64,000 nucleotides of DNA from WTKG01 sp963735005 (GCA_963735005.1 CAVTJA010000003.1:1-64000); one strand, 5' to 3'; positions 16,648 through 25,526 are shown, counted from the first letter of the stretch. Numbers and translations: made by a program. Notes: generated by a model from the sequence alone, not told the origin.

Positions 16648-17925
16648 ATGTCCCTCGAGGTCCGCTCCGACTTCCCGATCCTCGCGCGCACGGTGCGGGG
16701 CGGGAAGCCGTTGGTGTACCTCGACAGCGCCGCAACGGCCCAGAAGCCCAGGGTCGTGCTCGACGCGATTGACGAGTTCTACCGGATGCACAACGGCGCG
16801 GTGGCGCGCGGCTCTCACCAGCTTGGCGAGGAGGCGACACAGGCGTTCGAGGACGCCCGCGCCGACATCGCGACGCTGCTCAACGCCGACGCCGCGGAGA
16901 TCGTCTTCACCGAGAACGCGACGGCGTCGATCAACCTCGTCGCGAACGGGATCGGCAACGCCTCTCAGGGGCTCGGCGGCGCGGCCGCTGCCCGGTTCCG
17001 CATCGGGCCAGGCGACCGCATCGTCGTGACCGCGACGGAGCATCACGCCAACTTGATTCCTTGGCAGCAGCTCGCGGCCCGCACGGGCGCCGAGCTCGCG
17101 TGGATACCCGTGGACGCCCGGGGCGTCATGGTGCTTGACGAGCTCGACACGGTGATCGACGCGCGCACAAAGGTCGTGGCGTTCACGCACGCGAGCAACG
17201 TCACCGGCGTGATCTCGGACGTCGCGGCGATCACGGCCCGCGCCCGCAAGATGGGCGCGCTGGTACTGCTAGACGGCTGCCAGTCCGTCCCGCATCTGCC
17301 CGTGGACGTGAAGGCGCTCGGCGTGGATTTCGTGGCGTTTTCGGGGCACAAGATGCTTGGGCCTACCGGGATCGGCGGGCTGTGGGGACGCAAGGAGCTA
17401 CTCGACGCCCTCCCGCCGTCGGTGTTTGGCGGCTCCACCATCAAGACCGTGACGATGACCGAGACCACGTGGCTCGACGCGCCCTACCGCTTCGAGGCCG
17501 GCTCGCAGCCGATCGCCCAGGTGGTGGGCCTTGGCGCGGCGGCGCGGTACATGATGGACATCGGCATGGACAAGGTCGCGGCACACGAGCGCGCGATCGC
17601 GGCGCGCCTGCGCGAGGGCGTCTCGCAGATCGACGGCGTGACGCTGCTGGGCCCCGTCGGCGGCTCAGACGGCTACGACGTCCTTGGCCTCGCCGCTGTC
17701 AACGTGGAGGGCGTGCACGCGCACGACGTCGGCCAGTATCTCGACAACGACGGCATCGCGGTGCGGGTGGGCCACCACTGCAACCAGCCGCTCCACCGCC
17801 ACTTCGGTATCGCGAGTTCTACCCGCGCATCCGCACACGTGTACAACACGCTTGACGACGCCGACGCCTTCCTGGAATCACTCGCGAAGGTGCGAACGTT
17901 CTTCAAGGTGGAGGGAGCAGCATGA
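16648..17925 (+). CDS. sufS: Cysteine desulfurase SufS
   Basis: SufS (425 aa) is a PLP enzyme that takes sulfur from cysteine. The PLP lysine lies in VAFSGHKMLGPTGIG. The catalytic Cys is in VRVGHHCNQPLHRHFG, and TEHHANLIPWQQLA is the conserved cofactor-contact region. The group II length and order match Rv1464. It follows sufC by two bases and overlaps sufU (ATGA). SufU, next in the operon, should be its sulfur acceptor, since no sufE is present. Confidence 0.97.
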   Translation: MSLEVRSDFPILARTVRGGKPLVYLDSAATAQKPRVVLDAIDEFYRMHNGAVARGSHQLGEEATQAFEDARADIATLLNADAAEIVFTENATASINLVANGIGNASQGLGGAAAARFRIGPGDRIVVTATEHHANLIPWQQLAARTGAELAWIPVDARGVMVLDELDTVIDARTKVVAFTHASNVTGVISDVAAITARARKMGALVLLDGCQSVPHLPVDVKALGVDFVAFSGHKMLGPTGIGGLWGRKELLDALPPSVFGGSTIKTVTMTETTWLDAPYRFEAGSQPIAQVVGLGAAARYMMDIGMDKVAAHERAIAARLREGVSQIDGVTLLGPVGGSDGYDVLGLAAVNVEGVHAHDVGQYLDNDGIAVRVGHHCNQPLHRHFGIASSTRASAHVYNTLDDADAFLESLAKVRTFFKVEGAA

Positions 17926-18383
17926 ATGACCTCGAGCAGATGTACCAGCAGGTGATCCTCGACCACGCGAAGCACGCGCACGGCCGCGGCCTGGTGGAGC
18001 CTGCCACGCCGAAGACGGGGGAGTCCCACCAGGTCAACCCCACGTGTGGCGACGAGGTGACCCTGCGCGTCGGCCTCGACGGCGACATGCTCGCGAGCGT
18101 GTCGTGGGAGGGCCAGGGCTGCTCCATCTCGCAGGCGTCGGTGTCGGTCTTGCAGGAGCTCGTCGAGGGCAAAACGATAGACGAGGCCGCCGAGATCTCC
18201 GAGGCGTTCCGCGAGCTCATGGGCGCCAAGGGCGAGGCGCTCGGCGACGACCGCGAGGACCTGCTCGGCGACGCGACCGCGTTTGTAGGCGTCGGCAAAT
18301 ACCCTGCGAGAATCAAGTGTGCGCTCATCGGTTGGATAGCGCTCAAAGATGCAATGATCCAGGCCCACAAGGAGGCAGCGTGA
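17922..18383 (+). CDS. sufU: SufU-type sulfurtransferase/scaffold
   Basis: SufU (153 aa) accepts sulfur from SufS. Three conserved cysteines are in NPTCGDEV, GQGCSISQAS and RIKCALIGW, with the Asp next to the first (CGDE), forming the zinc site of SufU. The insertion typical of SufU between the second and third cysteines is present. The start overlaps sufS and the stop overlaps sufT, both by four bases. Confidence 0.95.
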   Translation: MNDLEQMYQQVILDHAKHAHGRGLVEPATPKTGESHQVNPTCGDEVTLRVGLDGDMLASVSWEGQGCSISQASVSVLQELVEGKTIDEAAEISEAFRELMGAKGEALGDDREDLLGDATAFVGVGKYPARIKCALIGWIALKDAMIQAHKEAA

Positions 18384-18748
18384 CCGCCAAGGACACCACC
18401 ACGGCAGCAAAGGGCAAGGCTCCCGCGACGTCGGCCGCGCCCACGAATGCGGCCGACGTCGAAGAGGCAATGCGCGACGTCATCGACCCCGAACTCGGGA
18501 TCAACGTCGTCGACCTCGGCCTCGTGTACGGCGTGCAACTCGACGAAAACCGCCACGCCGTCATCGACATGACCCTCACGTCGGCAGCCTGCCCGCTCAC
18601 CGACGTGATCGAGGACCAGACCTCCCAGGCTCTCGCCGAGGTCGTGGACGGCTTCCGGATCAACTGGGTATGGATGCCGCCGTGGGGCCCGGACAAGATC
18701 ACCGACGACGGGCGCGAGCAGTTGCGCGCGCTCGGCTTCAACGTCTAG
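18380..18748 (+). CDS. sufT: SufT/DUF59 (MIP18-like) metal-sulfur cluster assembly factor
   Basis: The 122-residue product is a DUF59 protein. Core motifs are MRDVIDPELGINVVDLGLVY and MTLTSAACPLTDVIEDQ, whose Cys is the conserved family cysteine. The first 25 residues are an Ala/Thr/Lys-rich extension. The GTG start at 18380 has GGAGG just upstream and overlaps the sufU stop. DUF59 proteins assist Fe-S cluster maturation; as the last suf gene it matches Rv1466. The symbol follows operon usage. Confidence 0.9.
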   Translation: MTAKDTTTAAKGKAPATSAAPTNAADVEEAMRDVIDPELGINVVDLGLVYGVQLDENRHAVIDMTLTSAACPLTDVIEDQTSQALAEVVDGFRINWVWMPPWGPDKITDDGREQLRALGFNV

Positions 18749-18752
18749 CCCG

Positions 18753-19310
18753 ATGCCCGCTGCTGGCGCGTTCTCGCACGTCGCCTGGATACGGGGAATC
18801 AACGTAGGCGGCAACAGCATCGTCAAGATGGCCGCGCTACGGGAGCACCTCGACGCCGCCGGGCTTGGCCCGGTGCAGACCTACATCCAGAGCGGAAACG
18901 TGCTTGTCCGCGCGCCAAGCATGGACGACGCCGCGGTCGCCGACGCCGTGGCTGGCGTCCTCGCGGAGCACTTTGCAGTGACGACGCCCGTGGTCGCCAT
19001 CGGCGTGGACGCGCTCGCCAAGGTGGTCGAAGACGCACCCGCGGGTTTCGGCACCGACTACGACACGTACCGGGACGACGTCGTGTTCCTTCATCCGGCT
19101 CTCAGCGTCGCCGACGCGATGGCCGCGGTGCGTACGCGCGAGGGCGTGGACGAGGCGTGGGCGGGCTCGCGCGCGATCTACTTCCGCAGGCTCGCCGCGC
19201 AGGCGGGCAAGAGCTACCTGTCGAGGATCATGGGCACGCCGGAATACAAACTCATGACCATCCGCAACTGGAAGACGGCCACGACGCTGAGGGCGCTTGC
19301 CTCGGCGTAA
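18753..19310 (+). CDS. DUF1697 family protein
   Basis: This 185-residue protein matches DUF1697 (WIRGINVGGNSIVKMAALRE, then YIQSGNVLV, and the C-terminal GTPEYKLMTIRNWKTATTL). The family is widespread and its biochemical role is unknown. It starts four bases after sufT, so it may be read through from the suf operon, but nothing links it to Fe-S assembly. It is convergent with the metallopeptidase gene, ten bases apart. Confidence 0.88.
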   Translation: MPAAGAFSHVAWIRGINVGGNSIVKMAALREHLDAAGLGPVQTYIQSGNVLVRAPSMDDAAVADAVAGVLAEHFAVTTPVVAIGVDALAKVVEDAPAGFGTDYDTYRDDVVFLHPALSVADAMAAVRTREGVDEAWAGSRAIYFRRLAAQAGKSYLSRIMGTPEYKLMTIRNWKTATTLRALASA

Positions 19311-19319
19311 CGGCGCCGC

Positions 19320-20234
19320 CTAGAAGGTCCCCGAGTGGGACATCACGTCGAACCGGTCGCACTGCGCCGGCTGGCCGTGAGCCATTCCAGACTCCACCGC
19401 GGCGACCCGCTGTTCGGACGTGCCGTGCGTGAAGTTGTGCGGCGTGACCTGGCCCTCCATCACCTGCTGGATGTTGTCGTCGCCCACCGCCGAGGCCGCG
19501 GCGAGCGCTGACTCGATCTGCTTCTTGGTGAACGGCTCGAGGAACGGCGTGCCGTACTCGTCCTTGGTGCTCGTGGCGTGGTTGAGCCACACGCCAGCCA
19601 GGCAGTCGGCCATGAGTTCGACGTCGACGGCGTCGGAATTGGCGCCTGTTGCGCCGCGGTCCGTGATGCCGAAGATGCCAACCTCGTTCTGAATGTGGTG
19701 GCCGTACTCGTGCGCGATGATGTACAGCTGCGCGAGCGGGGCGTCGCCGGCGCCAAAGTTCTGGCGCAGCAGCGCGAAGAACGCGGGGTCCACGTAGATC
19801 TTCTGGTCGGGCGGGCAGTAGAACGGGCCCGTCTGCGAGGACGCGGTGCCGCACGGCGTGGGCGTGGTGCCGTCGAAGATCACGAGCCCGGGTCGAGTGA
19901 AGTCGGCGCCGACCGCGGGCGCGGCGGACGACCAGTAGTCGTCGAGCGCGGCCACGGTGAAGCCCACGCGGCAGTCGTCGTACTTGTTGGCGTCGTCGCC
20001 CGTTTGGCAACGGGCGTCATAGTCCGCCTGTGCGGCGGGGTCGGCCTGCACACCGACCGGGTTGCTCACGCCGCCACCCCCGCCGCCGAAGAGATCGACG
20101 CCAAAGAACAGCGCAACCAGCGCGAGGATCAGCATGCCAACGCCGCCGCCGCCCGCCATGCCCGCTGCGCCCGCGCTGCGGCCGCGGCGCTCGACGCGAC
20201 CCGGCTTGATGCGGGCGTTGCTGTTGAACGTCAT
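19320..20234 (-). CDS. Membrane-anchored neutral zinc metallopeptidase (YpfJ family)
   Basis: The 304-residue protein has a basic N-terminus, one membrane segment (VGMLILALVALFFGVDLF, about residues 32-49), a Gly-rich linker and an external zinc peptidase domain. The zinc site is HEYGHHIQ in QLYIIAHEYGHHIQNEV, and ELMADCLAGVW supplies the third ligand region. The family (putative neutral zinc metallopeptidase, YpfJ-like) has no well-defined substrate. An AGGGA site precedes the ATG. It lies 24 bases after ecfT on the same strand and could be co-transcribed with the biotin uptake genes. Confidence 0.92.
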   Translation of the reverse strand: MTFNSNARIKPGRVERRGRSAGAAGMAGGGGVGMLILALVALFFGVDLFGGGGGGVSNPVGVQADPAAQADYDARCQTGDDANKYDDCRVGFTVAALDDYWSSAAPAVGADFTRPGLVIFDGTTPTPCGTASSQTGPFYCPPDQKIYVDPAFFALLRQNFGAGDAPLAQLYIIAHEYGHHIQNEVGIFGITDRGATGANSDAVDVELMADCLAGVWLNHATSTKDEYGTPFLEPFTKKQIESALAAASAVGDDNIQQVMEGQVTPHNFTHGTSEQRVAAVESGMAHGQPAQCDRFDVMSHSGTF

Positions 20235-20258
20235 TGAGTCCCTTTCGACGGTCTCACG

Positions 20259-20888
20259 TTACCGGCTCGCGGCCGCTTCCGTCTCGAAATCCGCGAGTCC
20301 GCGCGCGGTGATGGCGTCCCCAACCTGCAGCGCGTATCCCACAGTGCGCACCGCCGCGGGGATCAGCATCGCGCGCGCGTGGCGGTCCAGGCCGCGGGCG
20401 CGTGCCGCGTCTCGTGACTGAGTCATGATCCTGGTGACCTCGGGGACGCCGCGCAGCATCAGCGACACCATCAGCGCGAGCGCCTCCGGCGGGACGATGC
20501 GGCGGATCGGCCGCGCCGCCCGCGACACAAGGTCGAGCATCGCGTTCATGGGCGTCGACGCGGTGATCGCCAGCGACAGCAGCACGAGCGCGGCGAACTC
20601 TGCGGCGAGTTCCACGCCGCGCGCGGGCTCGCCCTGCCACCAGTGGTACGCCACGAGAATCGCGCCGATGATGGCGATGGGGACAAGCCCGCGCAGCGTC
20701 TGGCGGGGGTAGGGGAGCGTGGACGCGAGCAGCGCGCCAGCGGCGGCAACGCTGATCAGCGCCGGGACTGGCCCGTGGAGGAACGCGAACACTACCGCGG
20801 CCGCAAACAGCATGGCGGTCTTCACCCAGGCAGGCAGCAGGTGAAGGGGCGTGCGGCGCGGCCGGTAGATGCCGAACAGGTCGATCAC
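20259..20888 (-). CDS. ecfT: Energy-coupling factor transporter transmembrane subunit EcfT (BioN-like)
   Basis: The 209-residue product is an EcfT/CbiQ transmembrane protein with about five hydrophobic segments. It couples ATP hydrolysis to a substrate-binding S subunit. The cytoplasmic Ala-Arg-Gly signatures are present (SRDAARARGLDRHARAM and GDAITARGLADFE). The ATG overlaps the end of ecfA by four bases, and bioY is the first gene of the set, so this is the BioN part of a biotin ECF transporter. Confidence 0.92.
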   Translation of the reverse strand: MIDLFGIYRPRRTPLHLLPAWVKTAMLFAAAVVFAFLHGPVPALISVAAAGALLASTLPYPRQTLRGLVPIAIIGAILVAYHWWQGEPARGVELAAEFAALVLLSLAITASTPMNAMLDLVSRAARPIRRIVPPEALALMVSLMLRGVPEVTRIMTQSRDAARARGLDRHARAMLIPAAVRTVGYALQVGDAITARGLADFETEAAASR

Positions 20889-21577
20889 GAGACGCCCCTG
20901 GCGCCCATCAGCGCGCGGTAGTGCGCGACGGCGGCCTTCGGCTTCCCGTCAAACACGACGGCGCCGCCCTCGACGACGATGGTGCGCTGGGTGCGGGCGG
21001 CGGCGTCGAGGTCGTGAGTCACCTCGATCACCTGCTGGGGCAGGCCCGCGAGCAGCGCGTCCACGACGGCGCGCCAGTGCAGGTCGAGAAGCGTTGTGGG
21101 CTCGTCGGCCACGACCACGCTCGGCTCGAGCGCGAGCACGCCAGCGATCGCCAGCAATTGGCGCTGGCCCCCCGAAAGCGCGTGCACCGAGACGTCCGCC
21201 CGGTCCGCGAGCCCCACTGCGTCCAGCGCCTCCAGTGCGGCCCGGCGACGCGCGTCGGCGCCCTTGATGCGGCGGCGCAACGACAGCTCGACGTCCTCGA
21301 TCGCGGTGGGCATGATCAGCTGCGAGGCAGGGTCCGTGAACAGGAAGCCCACTCGGTCGCGCACCTTGCGCGCGTCGCGCGACGTGTCGAGCCCATCCAC
21401 CAGCACCTTGCCCTCGGCGGGGGAGGCGAGGCCGTTGATGAGGCGCGCCAGGGTGCTCTTGCCGGAGCCGTTCGCGCCTATGACGGAGACGTGGCTCTCG
21501 ACCAGCGAGAGCGTGGTCGGTTCCAGGATGCGGGCGCCACCGGGGGCGACGACGCCCGCGCCCTGAAACTCGATCAT
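20885..21577 (-). CDS. ecfA: Energy-coupling factor transporter ATPase EcfA (BioM-like)
   Basis: This 230-residue ABC ATPase powers the biotin ECF transporter. Walker A is GANGSGKST, the Q-loop region is VGFLFTDPASQLIMPTAIED, the signature is LSGGQRQLLAI, and Walker B is SVVVADEPTTLLDL. One ATPase gene suggests a homodimer, as in BioMNY. It lies nine bases after bioY and overlaps ecfT by four. Confidence 0.94.
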   Translation of the reverse strand: MIEFQGAGVVAPGGARILEPTTLSLVESHVSVIGANGSGKSTLARLINGLASPAEGKVLVDGLDTSRDARKVRDRVGFLFTDPASQLIMPTAIEDVELSLRRRIKGADARRRAALEALDAVGLADRADVSVHALSGGQRQLLAIAGVLALEPSVVVADEPTTLLDLHWRAVVDALLAGLPQQVIEVTHDLDAAARTQRTIVVEGGAVVFDGKPKAAVAHYRALMGARGVS

Positions 21578-21586
21578 GTGCTCAGG

Positions 21587-22219
21587 CTAGGACGACTTTG
21601 CCGTCGCGCGCGGCTTGCTCGCGGCGGGAGCCGGCGCGGCGGCGGGCGCCGACTCCTGGGCAAGCAGGCCGGGGTACGCGCGGTGCACCGCCACGGCGAC
21701 AGCCGCGGCGAGGAACGCCTTGATGAGGTCGCCAGGCAGGAACGCCGATGCGGACACGACGGTGTCGTTGAGCGAGCCGCCGTACTTGAGCGCGATGTAC
21801 AACCAGCCAAGGACCGTGATGACGGCGAAGGCGCCCACGCTGGTGGCTCCGAGCGCTCCCGAGAACGCGATCGGGCCGCGCGCCGCTTGGCGCTCGAAGA
21901 TCCACCCGACCACAAAGGCCGCGATCACAAAGGACACCAGGAAGCCCGCAGTGGGGCCCTGCCACGCGCTGAGCCCGCCGGTGTGGCCGGAGAAGATCGG
22001 CGCGCCAGCGGTTCCGGCGATCAGGTACAAGATCACGGCCGCCGCGCCGCGGTAGGCACCGAGGACCGCGCCGGCGAGCAGCACCGCGAAGGTCTGCAGC
22101 GTGATGGGAACTCCGCTCGTGAGCGGGTAGCCGCCCCAGATCGTGCTGGCGGCGAGGAATGCGGCCATGATCGCCACGAGGGCGATGGTACGGCCGGTGA
22201 GAGCGTGTGCGAGGGGCAT
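21587..22219 (-). CDS. bioY: Biotin transporter S component BioY
   Basis: BioY (210 aa) is the substrate-binding membrane subunit for biotin uptake, with six hydrophobic segments. The family pattern is visible in GGYPLTSGVPITLQTFAVLL, with the conserved ITLQT, and in YLIAGTAGAPIFSGHTGGL. An Ala/Pro-rich tail of about 25 residues follows. The start at 22219 has AAAGGAGA upstream; the frame stays open further up but without support. It heads the bioY-ecfA-ecfT operon. An inverted repeat lies in the shared upstream region. Confidence 0.95.
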   Translation of the reverse strand: MPLAHALTGRTIALVAIMAAFLAASTIWGGYPLTSGVPITLQTFAVLLAGAVLGAYRGAAAVILYLIAGTAGAPIFSGHTGGLSAWQGPTAGFLVSFVIAAFVVGWIFERQAARGPIAFSGALGATSVGAFAVITVLGWLYIALKYGGSLNDTVVSASAFLPGDLIKAFLAAAVAVAVHRAYPGLLAQESAPAAAPAPAASKPRATAKSS

Positions 22220-22263
22220 GTTTCTCCTTTGTCGGAAAGGCTCGGACGCCAACTTATCGCCCC

Positions 22264-22269
22264 TACAAT
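22264..22269 (+). promoter_or_regulatory. Consensus-like -10 TACAAT upstream of the ABC-F gene
   Basis: TACAAT matches five of six -10 positions. It would give an untranslated leader of about 70 bases before the GTG at 22344, containing the inverted repeat at 22305-22321. No good -35 is seen. Confidence 0.35.
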
Positions 22270-22304
22270 GGAACGCCGCCACTTCGGCGAGCAACCACCG
22301 ATTC

Positions 22305-22321
22305 TTGTAGAAACCCTACAA
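22305..22321. promoter_or_regulatory. 17-bp inverted repeat TTGTAGAAACCCTACAA between bioY and the ABC-F gene
   Basis: Six-base arms TTGTAG and CTACAA are perfect inverted repeats around AAACC. A further CTACAA copy lies at 22263-22268. The site is in the divergent bioY/ABC-F region and looks like an operator for a dimeric regulator. It might be a biotin repressor site but does not match the longer BirA consensus, so the regulator is unknown. Confidence 0.4.
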
Positions 22322-22343
22322 ACGCGCGCGCGAGGGGAGCATT

Positions 22344-23942
22344 GTGATCACCGCCCACGGACTCGAGGTCCGCATCGGCGCGCGCCAACTCCTCAAACCC
22401 TCGAGCTTCCAAGTCGCTGCGGGCGACCGCGTGGGACTCGTGGGGCGAAACGGCGCAGGAAAGACGACGCTCACGCGCATCCTCGCCGGAGAGGGCCAGC
22501 CAAGTTCGGGTCGCGTTGACTCGCGCGGCGAAGTTGGCTACCTCCCGCAGGACCCGCGCACGGGCGACCTCGAGGTACGCGCGATCGAGCGCGTGCTGTC
22601 AGCCCGCGGCCTGGACGTGCTCGCGGCGCGCATGGCGAAGGCCGAGAGCGACATGGCCGGGGACGACCCGGTCGCGATGGAGAAGGCGATGAACCGCTAC
22701 TCCCGCCTTGAGGAGGAGTTCCGCAACGCGGGTGGCTACGCAGCGGAGTCCGACGCCGCGCGCATCGCCGCCAACCTCGGCATCTCCTCCGAGACCCTCG
22801 CGCAGCCGCTCGGCACGCTGTCGGGCGGCCAGCGCCGCCGCGTCGAGCTGTCGCGCATCCTGTTCTCCGGCGCGCCCACCCTGCTCCTGGACGAGCCCAC
22901 CAACCACCTCGACGCGGACTCGATCATGTGGCTGCGGGAGTTCCTGCGCACCTACTCGGGCGGATTCGTGGTGATTTCCCACGACGCGGACCTGCTGCGC
23001 GCGTCCGTCAACCGCGTGTTCCACCTTGACGCCAACCGCGGCGAGCTGGACCAATACAACCTCGGCTGGGACGCCTACCTCAAGCAGCGCGAGGACGACG
23101 AACACCGCCGCAAGCGCGAGCGCGCCAACACCGAGAAGAAGGCCGACGTCCTCATCGCACAGGCGAACAAGATGCGCGCAAAGGCGTCCAAGGCCACGGC
23201 GGCGCAATCAATGCTCAAGCGCGCCGAGAAGATGGTGTCGGGACTCGAGGAGACCCGCGCCTCGGACAAGGTCGCGAACATTCGCTTCCCCACGCCCGCG
23301 CCTTGCGGCAAGACGCCGCTGCGCGCGCAGGAGCTCAGCAAGTCGTACGGCTCGCTCGAGGTATTCACCGACGTGGAGCTCGCGATCGACAAGGGGTCGC
23401 GCGTGGTCGTGCTGGGCTTCAACGGCGCGGGAAAGACGACGCTGCTGCGGATTCTCGCGGGCGTCGAGCAGACGGATACGGGCGCGGTGGAGCCTGGGCA
23501 CGGCCTGCGGATGGGCTACTACGCGCAGGAGCACGAGACGCTCGACACCAAGGCCACGGTTGAGGAGAACATGCGCCGCGCGGCCCCCAACCTCGACGAC
23601 GGCGCCGTGCGCAACGTGCTCGGCTCGTTCCTGTTCCAGGGTGACGACGTCCACAAGCTCGCTGGGGTGCTGTCCGGCGGCGAGAAGACGCGGCTCGCGC
23701 TCGCCACCCTTGTCGCCTCGCAGGCGAACGTGCTGCTGCTGGACGAGCCGACCAACAACCTCGACCCTGCCAGCCGCCAGGAGATCCTCAACGCGCTTCG
23801 CACCTACGAGGGCGCCGTGGTGCTCGTGACCCACGATCCCGGCGCCGTCGACGCGCTCGCCCCCGACCGCGTGCTGCTGCTGCCGGACGCCGTCGAGGAC
23901 CTGTGGAACGACTCCTACCGGGACCTCATCGCGCTCGCCTAG
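22344..23942 (+). CDS. ABC-F family ATPase
   Basis: The 532-residue product has two ABC domains in one chain and no membrane segments. Walker A motifs are GRNGAGKTT and GFNGAGKTT; signatures are LSGGQRRRVE and LSGGEKTRLA; Walker B regions are LLLDEPTNHLD and LLLDEPTNNLD. A charged linker (residues 245-315, KREREDD... RRKRERANTEKKAD) joins them. ABC-F proteins act on the ribosome in translation or antibiotic protection, and this looks like a housekeeping type. The GTG start has GAGGGGAGCATT upstream. It shares a CTAG stop overlap with the convergent SURF1 gene. Confidence 0.93.
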   Translation: MITAHGLEVRIGARQLLKPSSFQVAAGDRVGLVGRNGAGKTTLTRILAGEGQPSSGRVDSRGEVGYLPQDPRTGDLEVRAIERVLSARGLDVLAARMAKAESDMAGDDPVAMEKAMNRYSRLEEEFRNAGGYAAESDAARIAANLGISSETLAQPLGTLSGGQRRRVELSRILFSGAPTLLLDEPTNHLDADSIMWLREFLRTYSGGFVVISHDADLLRASVNRVFHLDANRGELDQYNLGWDAYLKQREDDEHRRKRERANTEKKADVLIAQANKMRAKASKATAAQSMLKRAEKMVSGLEETRASDKVANIRFPTPAPCGKTPLRAQELSKSYGSLEVFTDVELAIDKGSRVVVLGFNGAGKTTLLRILAGVEQTDTGAVEPGHGLRMGYYAQEHETLDTKATVEENMRRAAPNLDDGAVRNVLGSFLFQGDDVHKLAGVLSGGEKTRLALATLVASQANVLLLDEPTNNLDPASRQEILNALRTYEGAVVLVTHDPGAVDALAPDRVLLLPDAVEDLWNDSYRDLIALA

Positions 23943-24688
23943 AGCGCGTCCTCGATCTCCTCGTCGGTCGGGCCCGAGCGGCGCCTGCGCGGCGCGCGCG
24001 GTTTGGCCGCGGCGGCCTCCTCACGGTCCCGCCGGATGAGCGTGAACGCACCGAACGGCGCAAGGACCGCAAACATCCACCACTGCACCGAATACGCGAG
24101 GTGCGGGCCGAGTGACAGCGCGGGCGCGGGCATCGGCTCGTCTTGGACATCGAGGCAGGTGGGGTCCGCGCATTCGGGGAGCACGACGCCGTAGACATCC
24201 GTAACAGCGCGTGCGGGCGCGGGAACCTGGGCGGGCGTGATGCGGTTCGCGGTGTCGGCGCCCCTGCCGTCGTCGGGTTCCATCGCGCGCAGCATCACGA
24301 CGACGCGGCCGTCGCCGTCGGGAAGCGACGGTAGCCCAGGGCCGTCCGCGGGCGCCCACCCGGCGAGCACGAGCACGGCGTCGCCGGCGTCGGTCTGGAA
24401 CCACACAAGATCCTGCTGGGTGCGGTCGCCGTCGATGCGCCGGTTACGCAATACGGTGCGCGTTCCGGGCAGGAATTCTCCCGTCAGCGCGACCCGGCGC
24501 CACTCGGCGCGATCGCCGGCGGCGAGCCCCGCGAAGTCCGCGACGGGCTCGGTCGCCAGGGCGTCAAAGCGGTCCATGGCGTCGGCGCGGGTGACGTAGC
24601 GCCCGTACTGCCAGAACCCCGCCGTGACGCAGCCCGCAGACACGACGAGCGCCACGAGGGACGTCACCACGTGACGCGTGGAGAGCAT
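23939..24688 (-). CDS. SURF1 family cytochrome oxidase biogenesis protein
   Basis: The 249-residue protein has an N-terminal membrane segment (VTSLVALVVSAGCVTAGFWQYGR) and a C-terminal one (WWMFAVLAPFGAFTLI), the SURF1 topology. LAYSVQWWMFA is the conserved HL.Y..QW motif, and GFWQYGR corresponds to the N-terminal LG.WQ..R. SURF1 helps assemble aa3 cytochrome oxidase. A basic tail (about 30 residues) follows. The start at 24688 has AAAGGA upstream. It fits with ctaA elsewhere in the window. Confidence 0.9.
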   Translation of the reverse strand: MLSTRHVVTSLVALVVSAGCVTAGFWQYGRYVTRADAMDRFDALATEPVADFAGLAAGDRAEWRRVALTGEFLPGTRTVLRNRRIDGDRTQQDLVWFQTDAGDAVLVLAGWAPADGPGLPSLPDGDGRVVVMLRAMEPDDGRGADTANRITPAQVPAPARAVTDVYGVVLPECADPTCLDVQDEPMPAPALSLGPHLAYSVQWWMFAVLAPFGAFTLIRRDREEAAAAKPRAPRRRRSGPTDEEIEDAL

Positions 24689-24808
24689 GCGGTGGGTCCT
24701 TTGCGGGCGTCCGCGCACGGGGGTCGTGCGACTATCGCCACAGTACCAATCGGGCGGGAGGGCGCCGCCCCGGTGGTCAACGTGCACGCCGCTGGCGCCG
24801 TCGTCCGC

Positions 24809-24814
24809 TACCGT
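24809..24814 (+). promoter_or_regulatory. -10 hexamer TACCGT, leaderless fabG promoter
   Basis: TACCGT ends seven bases before the fabG ATG at 24822. No ribosome-binding site lies between, suggesting a leaderless fabG-fabI-sixA transcript. Confidence 0.45.
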
Positions 24815-24821
24815 CGTACCC

Positions 24822-25526
24822 ATGGCCAGGCACGTACTCATTACCGGCGCAAGCCGGGGCATCGGCGCCGCAGTCGCCGCGCGCTTCCTCGCAGCAGGGG
24901 ACACCGTCACCTCGATCGACCGCTCAGGCAAGGCGATCGACGGCGTGGACGCCGCCAAGGGCGACATGACGGACACCGACTCGATCAACGCCGCCTTCGA
25001 TCAGCTCGAGGAGCGCCACGGGCCCGTCCAGGTACTCATTGCGAACGCGGGCATCACCCGCGACGGCCTGCTGATGCGAATGTCCGACGAGGACTTCGCG
25101 CAGGTGATCGACGTCAACCTCACCGGCGTGTTCCGCTGCGTGCGCCGCTCCGTGCAGAGCATGGTGCGCAAGAAGTACGGCCGCATCGTGCTGATGGGAT
25201 CCGTGGTGGGCCTGCTCGGAAACGCGGGCCAGGTCAACTACACGTCCGCGAAGGCGGGCCTAGTGGGAATGGCTCGCTCCGTGACGCGCGAGGTCGGCTC
25301 GCGCGGCATCACCGCCAACGTGATCGCGCCCGGGTTCATCAACACCGCGATGACCGAGGAACTCGGCGACGAGCTTCGCCAGCAGTACCAGGCGAACATC
25401 CCCGCCCGCCGCTTCGGCGAGCCGGACGAGATTGCCAGCGCCGCCGTATTCCTCGCATCCGACGAGGCGGCCTATATCTCCGGCGCCGTCATCCCCGTCG
25501 ATGGCGGACTTGGAATGGGCCACTAG
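24822..25526 (+). CDS. fabG: 3-oxoacyl-[ACP] reductase FabG (MabA-like)
   Basis: This 234-residue short-chain dehydrogenase uses NADPH to reduce beta-ketoacyl-ACP in fatty acid elongation. The cofactor motif is GASRGIG, NAG is in LIANAGITRDG, and the catalytic Ser, Tyr and Lys lie in MGSVVGLLGNAGQVNYTSAKAG (YxxxK). The C-terminal SGAVIPVDGGLGMGH is typical. The pair fabG-fabI matches mabA-inhA of mycobacteria. The start is the ATG after TACCGT; upstream in-frame ATGs lie before the promoter. Confidence 0.93.
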   Translation: MARHVLITGASRGIGAAVAARFLAAGDTVTSIDRSGKAIDGVDAAKGDMTDTDSINAAFDQLEERHGPVQVLIANAGITRDGLLMRMSDEDFAQVIDVNLTGVFRCVRRSVQSMVRKKYGRIVLMGSVVGLLGNAGQVNYTSAKAGLVGMARSVTREVGSRGITANVIAPGFINTAMTEELGDELRQQYQANIPARRFGEPDEIASAAVFLASDEAAYISGAVIPVDGGLGMGH

